Assembly: GCA_963931925.1 (NCBI GenBank)
Contig: OZ007567.1
Coordinates: 90,748,998 to 90,812,997 of the forward strand
DNA: 64,000 nucleotides
Source: Onchidella celtica
Lineage: Eukaryota; Mollusca; Gastropoda; Systellommatophora; Onchidiidae
Direction: 5' to 3'
Positions 46,085-58,706 of this stretch are shown piece by piece. Position 1 is the first letter of the stretch. The number at the start of each line of letters is the position of its first letter. The translations under genes and the position numbers were made by a program. Under the pieces are notes generated by a model. It was given only the letters and a program-made list of their open reading frames with translations. It searched no databases and was not told the origin of the DNA.

Positions 46085-47281
46085 TGTCACAAATCCCAGA
46101 CTGGGAAATGTAATAGTTTATGACAGGACGACAATCACGAACAAACAAGTTTAACACTTAACAAAACAACCCATCAGACTCACACATTTATTAAACATAA
46201 TTATACATATAATAGCGCAATTACATATATTATATTATTGAAATGACTGCCGTACAACGGCCTTATTCTCACACACACGCTCCCTCGGATCCACAATCCG
46301 GTAGTTACTCCTAAAGGCACTTCGGCCTCAGCCTCTCCCCTCAGGGTCTTAATAGTACATTAATGATTCACTGGCACCGCAGTCTCTCAATATCACCGTC
46401 CTATTGTCATACACCTTAGCACTCCCCTAGCACCTCCGCAGGGCAATAACACATTATTATTTCCATAGCCATCAACATGGCAACAACATAATATCAGTTC
46501 ACTAGCCTATCAACATGGCAACAACATAGTATCTCATTCACTCTCATATCTACGTCCCCTGCCCGTGGCCTGACTGCCACGACTTTATGTGCCTCTACTG
46601 TCCTGCACTGACAGCCTCACTTCTGGCCTATGTGTGGCCTCCGGCCCTATGCTGGCCTATCCCCTGTGCTCATCGAGGTGGCTCTGCGGCCCGTCCCCGA
46701 CACCTACAAGAATAACATTACATTGGTATAATACCCTACCATTTCTATTCACTCCACCTCTCCTTACAATCCATGAAGCGTACACACACTAGTTCACCTT
46801 TCACTCACCACACATCTTACGGTACCACACCTCCATCGGAGTACACACTACTCACTCGCGCTACAAATCCATGAACTCACTTTCATCTATCGCTCATGGC
46901 GCACATTGCTATATCCAATATCAAGGACTTCCACATTCCTCACATATACTTATTCACATCATGGTAATAGACGAATATAATATAATACATCAATCATAAT
47001 AATCAATCAACGTTCTACATACCAGTCATAACTGGAAAGACTCTCACTAGTCTTCTCGACTGCTTCCCTTTATGTCCGCCCGATGGGCTTTTATTCACAG
47101 ATCCGCTCCCTAGGACCTTCTAACTTGCAGTGATAGTTATACAGCGCTTTCGCCTCCTTCAGACCCCCCCCCCCCCCACTACTCACAACAGCACGCTTAA
47201 CTTGCTGTCTACTGTGAGCCTTTCTTACTCTACACCCGCTCTGTAGCAATCCCCTTAATTGCACTCACTCCACTCGTGACA
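46085..47281 (-). repeat. 5' LTR (right on plus strand)
   Basis: 1197 bp, near-identical to 39457-40650; the only difference seen is the C-run length (14 against 11). Target duplicate CAGAG follows at 47282-47286. Transcription of the element would start within this LTR on the minus strand. Confidence 0.93.
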
Positions 47282-47286
47282 CAGAG

Positions 47287-50200
47287 TACATGAGCTGAAC
47301 TCCATTTGGTTACGGTACATTGGAACTTTAGTAGGCGGCTTTTCATGGAATATTGTCCCCATTTTTAATTTGCAAATATGTAGGCGTGACGAAACTTTGT
47401 CTGCCATACACCTAACTCCCACAGGCACTGGAAAATAAACCCAAAAAATTAGCGGTCAAGATGAAGATCTGGATTCTTCACTCCGTGATGATTATTCCTC
47501 GCAATGAAAACGCCCTAATGTGTAAAACAAGAAGCTAGGGTGCATCAAGAAGAGTAATCTTTCATACACACACACAAACAAGTAAACAAACAAATGGATT
47601 AAATATTTTCTAAGCCTCCCTGAATGTTTTCATTTCTTTGTACTGTAACCTTTCTGGAGTATAAACGAAAGCGTCAATGTCGCCCACACAACCAGAGTCA
47701 GCTTCATTTCTTTAATGTGTATAGAAATTCCCCCTCTTTCGACAAGTTAATGGAAAGGGATTGTATCGCGATAATCTGAATGTCATTTGTAATGATGCAT
47801 TTCACTCAATTGCTATGATGAATGGGTGGAAAACAGAAGCTTAGCATCATAACAACGTACAAGAGTATTGCTTCCGGTCATGTACGGATGACGGAATGTT
47901 TGAATTACGATAACAATTTTCACGTTCAATTTTTGCAAAATAAGTAAACATGTTATTCTTATTTGGTGTCCTCTGACAAACAACTTTCATTTAAGGGACC
48001 CGAGCTGTGTTCAACGAAAAAAAAAAAAAAATGCAATATAGAATCTATATATAATCATGCACAATTTCGTTACAGATTAGCAACAAAAAAAAAAGTCTTA
48101 GAAGAAGTGGGATTCTTTTTACATGTATCTTATGGAAGTTGGTCAGTGCAGCCGAAAGTTGCTAGATATGAGGGATTCATCGTCTTCGGGCTGCAGATGA
48201 TCTCATGTTGTATTTACCAGCAGCACCAAACGGAGGCACTGCAATTATTATTCGAGGCACAGAAAATTCGAACCTGTTTTACCTTAAAGAAACTGTTATT
48301 ATTGATGATTATCATAGTAACTAAGCAAAGAAATATTCCGTTCAAAACCAGGAACAAAAAGGCGCAAGATAAAAAGAACTGTGCTGATATCTAATACACT
48401 GTATTAACTGAGGTACGGGGTGTTGCCCGGGATAAATCTCTTTTTTTTTTTTTTAGTTATTTCGCTTCTGGGTGATTACAATGGATCTGTTTGACCTTGC
48501 TCGTAATTTTTTTTACATTTATTCTGTTTTTGCAATCGTTTATTTGTTTGCTCTTAGACTGTCATCTTATCGTGTCTAGTATCTGCAGCCTTACAGCATA
48601 CACTTTGCACGTGAAAAGCTCTGCAGGGCGGAAGGAGGGCATCTTCAAACTATAGATGATGCCCCCCTCCCCCAAACAAAAGGGACGAAAGAAAAAGCAC
48701 AGTGACCATTAATTTTGTACTGCCACTATTCTACCCTTACAAAAAATTGAGTTCTGAGTTTTAAGTATAAGTGTTTAGGTTTTGCAGCCCTTTCTGTCCA
48801 TATCTAGAACTAAGTACCCGCGCTAGATCCAACTAGTCAGGTGCGCAAGGCCTAATTGAAAATCAATGTCCTGACGTCACTAACCAACTAGTTGGTCGAT
48901 CAAAATCGGCTAGTGCCCGCGGGCGGGATCACAGAATGTTTCTGCCGTGGCGCCTTTTTTTTTTTTTTTTTGGCAGGTAGGGAGCAAAAGCAAAAAACCT
49001 GATTCAATCCCATAACTAACACTATTGAAAAAGAAACTATTTCTGGATGCCCCCGTCATCCAGCAGTGACAACATGATCGCTGAACAATGGCAGTTGTGA
49101 CGCATGACGTGAGCCAACACCCAAGTCAGGTAGGCCTAACGAAATTCAATAATATTTATCCGTTTCGCGAGGACGCGCGCGCTAACTACAGTGAGAGTAT
49201 TCACGAGAATTGAGAGGGGTGGGTCATGCTGGTGCCCCACCTTTTCCGTGTAACCGACTACCAGTAATTAAGTGCCTATTTTTATTTCTGCCCATGCTGT
49301 TATTCTCCTAGTGCAGCAAGGTTGAAAGTACATTAAATTATATGCGCCTGTCGCCTCAATATAAAACCTGGCAAACCTATTCCTTTCCCAATCATTCGAA
49401 GCGATCACTCAGAGGAATTAGTTTACCCAGTCAACATTATCCACAACTTAGACATTTATTCTCCTGCGGAAGACAGTTTTACATTTTGACACCCTAAAGC
49501 TAATACATTTGATCCACTGGCATAGGATATATACTGTATTCTTAATCTTGGCACCCAGTCAGCCACAATTACGACATATCAGTTATTACTAAGCTAAGTT
49601 TATTGTGGGCCTAATGGCCGATTCCCATATCATCATTGAGAACCCCTACTTGTGAACTTGACAGTAATTCGTCATTTATTTATTTATTTATTTTTAATTT
49701 TAGAAAGATAGAAAGTCTCAGGCACTAAACTGAGGCAGAGAAATTTACATCAGTTTTCTAGAAATATTTTCAACAGGAAAAAAGGTATCTGAATTTTAGA
49801 TCAATATATACGAAATATAAATAGACCTACACCAAGAAAAATGACACCAAATGTATCCACAACTGAACATAAATTCGAGAATAAGAAAATGGACAGCAGG
49901 ACAGACAAGAATGAAACAGAAGACCTAAATAGTGCAATGCTCTCATCTCACGATGCCAACCAGTGTACGACACGTTCACTTCCAAGGTGTTTAAAATCTT
50001 GGGTAAGTTGAAATTTGTTGAATGTCTTGTTTTTAAGTCACGAGCAATGCTTTTTTTCTCCTCAACATTGAATTCATGAGTTTTTCTATGGGCGGTACAG
50101 ATGATTAGAGCACCTTACCTTAAGTTGTGTACGGTACACCACTAGAAGTCAATAAATTATGACTTCTTACGACCTCCAAAACCATTATTTATTCCTTTCA

Positions 50201-51349
50201 GATTTTTGATAACATATTCAAACAAATTACATGTACAGTGTTTGTGGCGTATCTTTTCATAGACCTTAGGGAGAACGAGTAAGCTGTTTGTTTCATAACT
50301 CTAATGGCACAGTGTCTGAATTGTTTTCGCCAACTATTGCTCTGCTTTTGCGCAGAGACAATCTTGCCGTTAAAAAAAAAAAATTCATAAAATAACAATA
50401 TTATCGTAAATATAAATGGATAGGTGGCCGATTTCGAACTTGGTAAAATACGGATGCAAAAAAAAAAAAAAAAAGTGAAATCAGACACTGTGAAAAAAAG
50501 CAAAGGCATTAATTCGGAATAGTTTTCATTTGTAACTCCCTAAATTTCTATCAGAAAAGTCTGAATTCGGGAGAAAAAAGCACAAATCAGCTTAGTTCCC
50601 CAAAAATCCGGAAAGCAATTCGAATTTTGCCGTGGTAGCTCTATCCATAATTATGGTAGTGATTTTGGAAATCTGGCTGTCGTGAGAGTAGTTTCCCGGG
50701 CAAAGCGTAGTCCAATTAAAATAAATAAAGAATATTTTGCGTTTTGATATTGTGAAAGAGGGAAGAAAATATTATCTCCGGGAAAGGCCAAAGTTTGAAA
50801 GTCAGGTATTAATTATGCGGGCTGGATTGAAATTTGTAGTGTGAGAATATAATACAGCACAGAACAGGGTCTTTCATTGGGGGGGGGGGGGGGGCATTCC
50901 TGTAGCCAAGATATGAAGTAAAGAATTATATTATATAAAGTGAACCTGTATTTCCAGTACGATAAAAACTCTGTTCTACGGAAGCGAGATTTGGATCTTT
51001 GTATAGAAATCTATGTCAGCCAACAGCGAACTTTTAAAACTTTTTACCCCATGACCGTAATTCTCATACTCCATATCTTTCCTCAGAACTTTCACAAACG
51101 TTTACACAGAAACACATAGACATCTTTACGACTGGAACACAGACGACTGACATGTTTAAAGATACGCTGAAAGAAAAACAAATGTGAGGATGCAAAACTG
51201 TGACAATAGTGCCAATATTGCATACAGTTACAGTTTTTGTAATGGTCAATAATATACATGTAATTTCTCTATCAAATTCATGTTTATCTAGACATGCCTC
51301 TTAGGTGATATTGATTTAACACCACGCATTCTTTATCTTTGTTCCACAG
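47287..51349. other. Intergenic, no gene recognised
   Basis: No exon with recognisable homology. The longest ORF (47963-48394, no ATG at its start, runs through an A-tract) has no domain. It may hold the 5' exon of the cystine-knot gene. Poly-T (48955-48971), poly-A (50459-50474) and poly-G (about 50880-50894) tracts are present. Confidence 0.45.
48800..48912 (-). repeat. Dispersed repeat with CCAACTAG...GGTTGG core, copy 2
   Basis: Reverse-complement homologue of 13168-13280, with the same CCAACTAGTTGG palindrome, TGACGTCA and TTTTGATCG blocks. Confidence 0.65.
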
Positions 51350-51352
51350 TGT

Positions 51353-51793
51353 ATGGATGAAGGTAAATCAAGGAAAGTGAGATGCTCAGTGGGACAAACA
51401 TGGCATGAAAAATCTGTGTTGCTTCTTCACCTTTGTGTTCTGCTTCTATTGGCGTCGTTTCCCGTCGCTGAATCCTCCTGTTCTAATCGACTGGTCACGC
51501 ATACGTTTATGTACAAAGAGTGCTTGTCAAAGAGACAACTAGCTACTGCTTGTCTGGGCACTTGCACTAGCTACTCTATTATTAACCCCGACGATCCAAC
51601 ATCCATTGAGAGATCTTGTACGTGTTGCCAAGCTGTGGACTTCAGAAAAACCAGAGTACCTCTGAGATGTCCCAAACCCAACGGAGTACCTGGTTACCGT
51701 CGAGCAGTCATTCGCGTCCAGTTGCCCAAAACCTGCAAGTGCCAACCTTGCGCTGACGTCCATCAGGCCAAGCCGGCGGAAATTAGTTCTTGA
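51353..51793 (+). CDS. Secreted cystine-knot protein, bursicon-alpha-like
   Basis: 146 codons in one exon, with a splice acceptor (TTTGTTCCACAG) ending at 51349, so an upstream, probably 5' UTR, exon is expected. The N terminus is a ~20-residue polar stretch, a hydrophobic core (residues 21-35, LLLHLCVLLLLASFP) and a likely cleavage near ESS-C43. The mature part has eleven Cys (43, 57, 67, 71, 89, 91, 92, 106, 128, 130, 133): C-x13-C-x9-C-x3-C-x17-C-x-C-C-x13-C-x21-C-x-C-x2-C. This matches the bursicon alpha CTCK pattern, including the RSC-x-CCQ block and the C-x-C-x-P-C end. Bursicon subunits are secreted hormones acting on an LGR-type receptor (family knowledge). Between cysteines the sequence is divergent, so a related paralogue is as likely as the orthologue. 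Confidence 0.8.
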   Translation: MDEGKSRKVRCSVGQTWHEKSVLLLHLCVLLLLASFPVAESSCSNRLVTHTFMYKECLSKRQLATACLGTCTSYSIINPDDPTSIERSCTCCQAVDFRKTRVPLRCPKPNGVPGYRRAVIRVQLPKTCKCQPCADVHQAKPAEISS

Positions 51794-53737
51794 ACCAAAC
51801 ATTCGTGTTTCTTTCAGGCTTTAGATAATCTCTGATAGTATCAAAAACAGAACAACTACTGTTTTGGCCCCATCCTCAAGATGGGGAAAACTTAAGTTTT
51901 CGGACAAATGCTACTGAAAAAGACATTAATCTCTATCGCCTTATTGTTGACAAAGTCCGGACATTCACGAACATGGCACTCTATCGCGACAATGACGCAA
52001 GAGATTTTTCCCTTACACTGGCAAAACTTCATAATTATCATTCCTTCACATTACTACCTGAGTATTAGCATGGTTAAAAAGAGCATTATGATGTCAAGAT
52101 TTACAGCTCTGTCGTGCTGCTGTTTGACATAATTTATTCAAAATTATAATGCATAATGCTTTGAGATCTCTTTGTAATGTCAATGCCTTTTCTATTTCAG
52201 CTGACACTGTTATAGCGTACTTGATGTATGAGAACGAAATCTCCATTATGTGTTCATTGCCAGCTATGTTTAATTCTGCCCGATTCCAAATTTGTTAACA
52301 CTGTATACCGGTTCTTGTATCAGCCTAAACTAGACCTATAACAGACACTTGCCCAGCGAATTATAATCACCAGTCCGCGACCCCATTCATTGATGATCAG
52401 GTCGTACGTTACCTAATTTTTCTTATGAGAGACGTAATCGGGTGTCACCTCGACCTGATTATTTTAAAGAAAGACTGGTAGTCGGGTCATCGTGCTTTCA
52501 AAATAAGACGGTAAGTTAAGCACGTCATGATTGTGTGGATATAGACATGACTGGGCTTGTAAATGTTTACATGAGAACAATAATTATTGGCTGTTAACAG
52601 CCATAACAGGAGTAAATTATTGATGACCATATCTGCTGGTCTAACCGGCGCAATTAAGAACGGGGGAGGGCGGGAAGAGAGAAATTAGTTTTTAAAAAAA
52701 AAGGGGGGGGGGTGTTTGCTAAGACGTAATGTCATAAATCCAAATCCAGTGCTTGAGCAAGTTATTTGCTTTACAGTTTATAAACAAGGCTACTCGCTTT
52801 TTAGGTGTAATATGCAAGAAAGACAGATCTCACAGAAATCCGTGCCCTTGTTGTACTGAGGATTATTATTACTGGAACAGTTAGGCATTCTCAGGTGTGT
52901 GGCATTCAACGTTCGTGTAAGTGGTGAGAATACTGTTGTAAAAGGCTTTTTCATGAACATGACAGATGTCAGCATAGTTGCCGCTTACATAATCTAGATG
53001 TAGGGCTACTAAAAACTCGGACTGGGAAAATCGTGACAAACATGTTTCAGCGAGGAAGTAGTACCTTCATGCAGCAGGGGCAAGAATAGAGACAGTCACA
53101 TCAAGCCACAGGCGAACTTAGAGAACTAGATTTAAGCATAATAAGTATCACGTCATCAAAGGCCTGATCACTATCTCCTTATGATAACTACAGGGCCATA
53201 TGAACCCGATCACCACTCTGTCTACACTATGGTCGGGTTCCATGAGGCCCGATCACCAAGTTATTAAGTCATTATTTTCATATTCGCCTTGCGGGTTAAC
53301 ATCGTGTGTCATGGGCCACGCCTTTTTCATATTTGTCTGAAACACGATAAGCATAAGGCACGTTTATTATTAACATATGTTTTAATTATATTAATATATG
53401 TTTTAGATTCCATCTAAGGTGACAACGCCCAACATACTGTAAAAATACTTTTTATATCAGGAGTTTTCTTTACTGTTCATCCATTTTGTCCAGACATGTA
53501 ATATAGATGACCGAAAATTAAAAAGAATCGTGCTTTATTTAACAAAGTTTATCTTAGGCACAGGCAACCTTTCATAAAGTAAGAGCGAGGTCCAAGAAAT
53601 ATGAAGGTGTGGGATATACTCCTACCCCACATTAAAACTTTCGATGTTGATTTTTAAAGAAAAATATTCTTGTTTGAGTTGGAGTGAGGGAGAGGCTGCA
53701 GGTGTGTTATGTTCATTTGATTATTTATTTATTTATT

Positions 53738-53788
<51 letters not shown>

Positions 53789-54704
53789 TTATATAGCTCA
53801 GTGACCGACATCTACTTTGTAATGAACCTCGGGGGCCGGCCAAAATTGCTTGGCGGGGGCGGGCCGTATGTCTGATTTGTCCAGTGCAGTACATAATATT
53901 GTATTTCAGTTGATTTGAATTTGATCCATGTCTTACGTTGTCGAATAAAGATAACAGAAAACGACCGAGATTTCTTCTTCTTCTTTTTATTGTTTGTATA
54001 GTTACTTGTTAATTAGTCTGGTTGCCGAATTGTCAAGGATGTCGATGTTTTTTGTTGTCATTCTAGTTTTATGTCGGTGTTGTCGTTTTAAATGTGTGGT
54101 ATTTAATCGAAAGTTATGTAACTGTGGTGTATCCTTTTCTTTAAATGTTGATAGCAGAAAATTGCTGTAAAAAGATATGTTTACAAGATCTCAGAAATAC
54201 AAACTAGCCGGTCTTTCTGTAGTGATGCTTTTTACTAATGTGGACGGATGTGCAGGGTCCGCGTATGTGTCAGTTATGTGTGTAGTTATGATTAAGCTGT
54301 GTGGCCAAATTCCAGTGTCTGGATAAATAAAGTTTTCATCTTCAAACATTCATCTTCTGTGTGCCCAAGCCTGTAGATTAGTACAGGCGCCACGAGGGTT
54401 CTTACAACTCTTTGAAGCAATCAAACACAGTGATAAATCGTGAACTGAGAATATAACAAAGGTTCTATACGACCAAACAGATGGTACCTCGTTAATCTCA
54501 GATCACGAAATATAGTTAAACATCACCCAAGTGGGATGTCTAAACAGTGAATCATCCATTAAAAGCATAAGATCCCAGTATGAATATTATTCCTTATTAC
54601 GGGGATGACATTTGATATCACAACATCCACCTGGAGTAGGCGCGGCTTTAGATTGGCTTAGTTAACAGAGAGTCATGCAACTGATACCTTTATAGATCGT
54701 TCAA
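51794..54704. other. 3' flank of the cystine-knot gene and intergenic sequence
   Basis: No exon recognised. Contains a G run (about 52703-52712), an (ATTT)n/(ATT)n microsatellite (53719-53790) and a few AATAAA hexamers that could end the cystine-knot transcript. Confidence 0.4.
53719..53790 (+). repeat. (TTTA)n-(TTA)n compound microsatellite
   Basis: About eight TTTA units followed by about fourteen TTA units, then TTTATATAGCTCAG, a junction typical of retroelement tails. Confidence 0.85.
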
Positions 54705-55735
54705 TTCACTAATAGTCTGACCCTCTCTTTTCAACCAGAGACAGGTGGGAATATTGAATGCAGTATTAGTGATACTGAGAAGTAGATGAGTGACAATAAT
54801 CTCACACTAAATGACTCCAAAACAGAATTTATTCTTTTGGGAAACAAAGAAATTGTGCTGAATTAGACTTCCTAAATGTAGGTGATTCCAGAGACACACT
54901 TGAAAGCTCGGGAGCAGTGAGAAATCTACGCACTTGCGATGTATTTTAATTCTGATCTCTTGATGCAAACTCATGTTACTAAAGTCTGCCAAGCTGCTCA
55001 TTGCCGTCTCAGAACTATATGAAAATTAAGAAATTTAATAAATCAAAACATGACGAAAATTCAAGAACATTCATTTATTAGCAGTAGTCTTGAGTAGCCT
55101 ATACAACTCATCGTTACTTGGAATTCCAAAATGTACTCAAAATCGTTTTCAGAAAATCCAAAACAGATTAGCCAGATTAATCACACGATCGAGTCCATCG
55201 TCAGATATTCTTCCTGTTTTTCATTGGCTACCTTTTTACCGAAAGAATATACTTTAAGATTTTATGCTTTATTTTTAAATGTATAAACGGGTTAGCTTCA
55301 GAATATCTTTCAGACCTAGTGGAATGATACCAGCTAACCACGCACTTGAAGAACAGTAGACGCGAAACTTCTTGAGACACCCAAGATCAGATTGTTTCTT
55401 AGTGAAAAGGCGTTTTCTATTGATGGGCCTAAATAATTATGGAACATCAGCGTTAACACCAGGAAAAGTGAAAACATCGTCACATCTACAAATAGGCTTA
55501 AAACTAAATTGTTTAGGACTGCTTTCTTTCAAACTGAATGGTGTCGGGTTTTGTTTTTTTTTGTCTCAAAGGTTTGAGAATGAGAGTAGATTAACTGTTA
55601 ATATGCCTGAGTGGAAGCATGATGAATTGATCTTGTGTTAATCCTGTTCCTAATATTCGTTCAGCGCCTTAAGAGCACATCGTTGTTTTTTTTTGGGATT
55701 TGGGGGCCATATAAGTTAATTATTACTATTACTAT
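54705..55735 (+). pseudogene. Decayed LINE (CR1/L2/Jockey-type) RT 3' end
   Basis: Translating across several frames gives the hallmark C-terminal RT series of these LINEs in the right order: SDNNLTLNDSKTEFILLGN (about 54,790), NSDLLMQTHVTKVCQAAHC, LLGIPKCTQNRFQKIQNRLARLI (about 55,110), LPVFHWLPFYRKN and INGLASEYLSDLV. The 3' tail ends in ATTACT repeats (about 55,735). Stop codons and frameshifts interrupt every segment, and the 5' two thirds of the element is missing. It is a dead, 5'-truncated copy. Confidence 0.8.
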
Positions 55736-56060
55736 TTTGAAACGCAGAGATTAGCAAGATTTACAAACAAATGAAAAAAAAACAAAAACACATGATCTCA
55801 GGGTAATTCGTTCTAAAGAACTTGACATTATGTAAACTAAATGCCCTTTGTCGGCTTGAGTGCATTGGCTGTGGTGGTCACTGTTATCTACAAAGACCAT
55901 TACACTCTCTAATAGTCTGACACTTTGAAATGCAAAGATAAGCGAAATTTACTACGAAATTTAAAGAAACATAATCAGAGATTAATTCTTTCTACAGAAC
56001 TTGATTTTAAGTAAGTGAAGTGCCCTCTGTCGTCTTGGGTGCACTGGCTGTTTTTATCCA
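55735..56060 (+). repeat. Degenerate tandem duplication (~185 bp) after the LINE
   Basis: Block 55735-55885 (TTTGAAACGCAGAGATTAGC ... TGCATTGGCTGT) is repeated with many changes at 55923-56053 (TTTGAAATGCAAAGATAAGC ... TGCACTGGCTGT), with shared AGAACTTGA, AATGCCCT/AGTGCCCT and GTCG.CTTG words. Confidence 0.7.
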
Positions 56061-56093
56061 AGAAAACAAAAAAGAGGGGGTGGGGGCGTGTCA

Positions 56094-56440
56094 TTCCATA
56101 CAATACGTCATGTGCTATTGTTAATTCCATACAATACGTCATGTGCTATTGTTAATACCATACAATACGTCATGTGCTATTGTTAATTCCATACAATACG
56201 TCATGTGCTATTGTTAATACCATACAATACGTCATGTGCTATTGTTAATACCATACAATACGTCATGTGCTATTGTTAATACCATACAATACGTCATGTG
56301 CTATTGTTAATACCATACAATACGTCATGTGCTATTGTTAATTCCATACAATACGTCATGTGCTATTGTTAATACCATACAATACGTCATGTGCTATTGT
56401 TAATACCATACAATACGTCATATGCTATTGTTAATACCAT
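56094..56440 (+). repeat. 31 bp minisatellite, eleven copies
   Basis: Eleven near-identical head-to-tail units (CCATACAATACGTCATGTGC then TATTGTTAATA/T), plus a partial twelfth. Variation is almost limited to one base, giving TTCC or TACC junctions (order T,T,A,T,A,A,A,A,T,A,A) and one CATATG change in the last unit. There are no spacers, so it is not a CRISPR array. Confidence 0.95.
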
Positions 56441-57522
56441 AGCGTTAACGCGAAACATGAAATGGTCTCTAGACACACTGATTCATGAAATTATAACAGT
56501 ACTGTGGTGTCTGCAATGTCGCTCTGACCACTGCAGAATTGATATTGAACTGAAAGAGCAGCCAGATCAGAGCAAGATCTAGATCTATATACATGTATAT
56601 AATAATTCACTAATTCTTCACCTTGAACTCAAAAGGCTGTTTTATTAGGCCACCTACAGTGACCAGATTTTGCACGTATGTTTCAACTACCGCGGAGGGT
56701 GCACTGAAGTTTGATGAATATTTTTATTGTTTTTTGTTTTTTTTAGTTTGACCTGTGTTGCTGACTGCTCGCCTCATCAGATCTTTTTTTTTTTCTTTTC
56801 ACAAGCACATGGCCCGTGGCAGCTGATTTAATCTATTCGACTTGCTCGCAACTAAAATAAAAACACGGGAATTCCCTGGCCTGCTGCCTGCTTTGGGAAT
56901 TATTTCGGTTTGTCGAGAGGGTAGAGAGCGATGGCCGTTGCAGTGGTTATGTGGTCATCGCTGAGTGCGGTTTTTAAGCTAAGTTGTATGGTTACTCTGA
57001 CCAAGTGGCCGATTTAATTAAAAAAAAATGTTATTCGGCCCAAGTCCACTCATCAGAGGATGCCGGAGTATTTTTATTGTACATCAAACTACCAGTACAT
57101 TAGGAAGCTTTTGTCTCTGTTGATGTCTTTCCGAAAACCTAGCCGTAGGCCTATTCCTGGTCCTAACTAGCAATATTTCACACAACAGAGCATTGTTATC
57201 GATACAACAATTACCATAAATGAATGATGACGATGGTGTACGAATGGGAAGCAATCTGATTGCTAAAGATGTTTCGGTCCAGCCATAATAATTGTGTTGA
57301 AATGATTACTGCTTGTTTGTGACAAGTACAACGTGGCATGCCGAGAACTGGTCCGGCAATTACATGTAGGATTGTGGAGGGGGACAATGACGTCTAGAAC
57401 TACACCAGTATTACGAAATCACAAAAAAAAAACTTAATAAAGGCTCCATATACGAGTGTACAAAATGGCCACTATTTTTTATTGTATCAGCACATAACGT
57501 CTAAGCTTATTAAAATTTTGTG
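56441..57522. other. Intergenic, no gene recognised
   Basis: Short TAGATCTAG word at 56576-56586, T-tracts, no exon recognised. Confidence 0.45.
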
Positions 57523-57524
57523 TA

Positions 57525-57967
57525 GCCGCCTGACAAAATGAGGCGCACCTCGGCATGCACCACCCGATTCGAGAACTCGTTAAAAGGCATCATAGAGTCA
57601 ATTTTATCGATTTTGAGTTTTCAGTATTTTTGAAACGTTTAACCTCTTAGCTATTCTTTTTCCAGATGACAATGCTCGTTGAGAACGGTAAATGCCTCAG
57701 AACTGACTTTTAATCGAGTCACCATCAACAATTTTAGGCCTACTTCTAAGCTGAAACTTTAAACGCGTTTTTCTGAAAACTAAGGTTGTGTCTAGTCTGT
57801 GGGTTGTGTTACTTCCTGTCTTTGAGAGGCCATAATTATCTTCTCAGCTAATTTAGTTACAACAATAATTTTTTGTACCGTATGAAAGGGCTTTGAATAA
57901 CCTGTTTGGTGATACCAATATCTCTATCCCACCAAAATGCAAAAAGTGCCTCATTTTGTCAGGCGGC
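57525..57967. mobile_element. MITE with perfect 20 bp inverted ends
   Basis: GCCGCCTGACAAAATGAGGC at 57525-57544 and its exact reverse complement at 57948-57967, flanked by TA on both sides. 443 bp, no ORF. The perfect ends suggest a fairly young insertion. Confidence 0.85.
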
Positions 57968-58706
57968 TATACTTAGGCCTATGTCTTCTCGGAATAGAGA
58001 TTGTACTATAATCTATACTATAGGCCTACATATTTGTGGACTTGAGATTTTTCGTTGCAAAAGGCTTCTGAACCGCTCAACACTCAGACTTCAAATTTTA
58101 TATGGTGCATCAGAATGGATGTAAGGGTGCACAGTTTTTAATAGAAGTCTCAAATCGGTGTAGGTTTTTCTATTGGAAATTTATTGTTTCGCCATCATGT
58201 AGATCCATTTCGAGTCATGGTTCGCCATTTTAAGGTTTCGTTATCACTTCCTGCTATGTGTTCACTACCAAACACACTAACCCGTGCCCAAATCATGCTG
58301 TTGCACGGGATGCGCAGGGTGTCAACTCACAAAGGCAGAGCAGTAAGACTTATTTAAAAACAAACAAACAAAAATAAAATAAACAAATAGGAACAGGCCA
58401 GATGAAGCAGGTCCATAATAACCACCCAGAACTGAAACCAATATTCAAACCGATTTATCCCGGGGAGGGCCGGGGACTTCAGCTAGTTCCTAATAATTAT
58501 GATTAAAATTAGCACAATAATCAGGTGTAGGGGTCTGATTTCAAGTAATTCCTCGCTGGACGGTAAGTGTTCAGTTCTCCCAATTTCGTTTTACCATACC
58601 GGGAAACCCACGCTGGTCTTGTTACCATGGGCGTACTTATTTTTGTGACATTAATAACCACATTCGCATTTCACCACAATTTCTGTTTTGTTATAATTTC
58701 TTGTAG

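Larger units (their letters stand above)
39457..47281 (-). mobile_element. Gmr1-like Ty3/Gypsy LTR retrotransposon, full length but defective
   Basis: 7.8 kb element read on the minus strand, bounded by 1.19 kb LTRs (TGTCAC...GTGACA) and a CAGAG target duplication. Internal order is gag, protease, integrase parts, reverse transcriptase, RNase H. Integrase upstream of RT is the arrangement of Gmr1-type Ty3/Gypsy elements, unlike ordinary Gypsy. There is no env-like ORF after RNase H (40651-41010 is non-coding). Three defects are visible: an in-frame TGA in gag (45021-45019), loss of the integrase catalytic core near 42,870, and a frameshift in RT at about 41,848. The LTRs appear identical except for one C-run, so insertion was recent. 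Confidence 0.93.

Noticed and set aside
47963-48394. 143-codon ORF as a gene
   Set aside because: It starts without ATG, crosses poly-A tracts and has no recognisable domain.
56094-56440. Regular 31 bp repeat considered as a CRISPR array
   Set aside because: Units are contiguous without unique spacers, and the genome is eukaryotic; it is a minisatellite.
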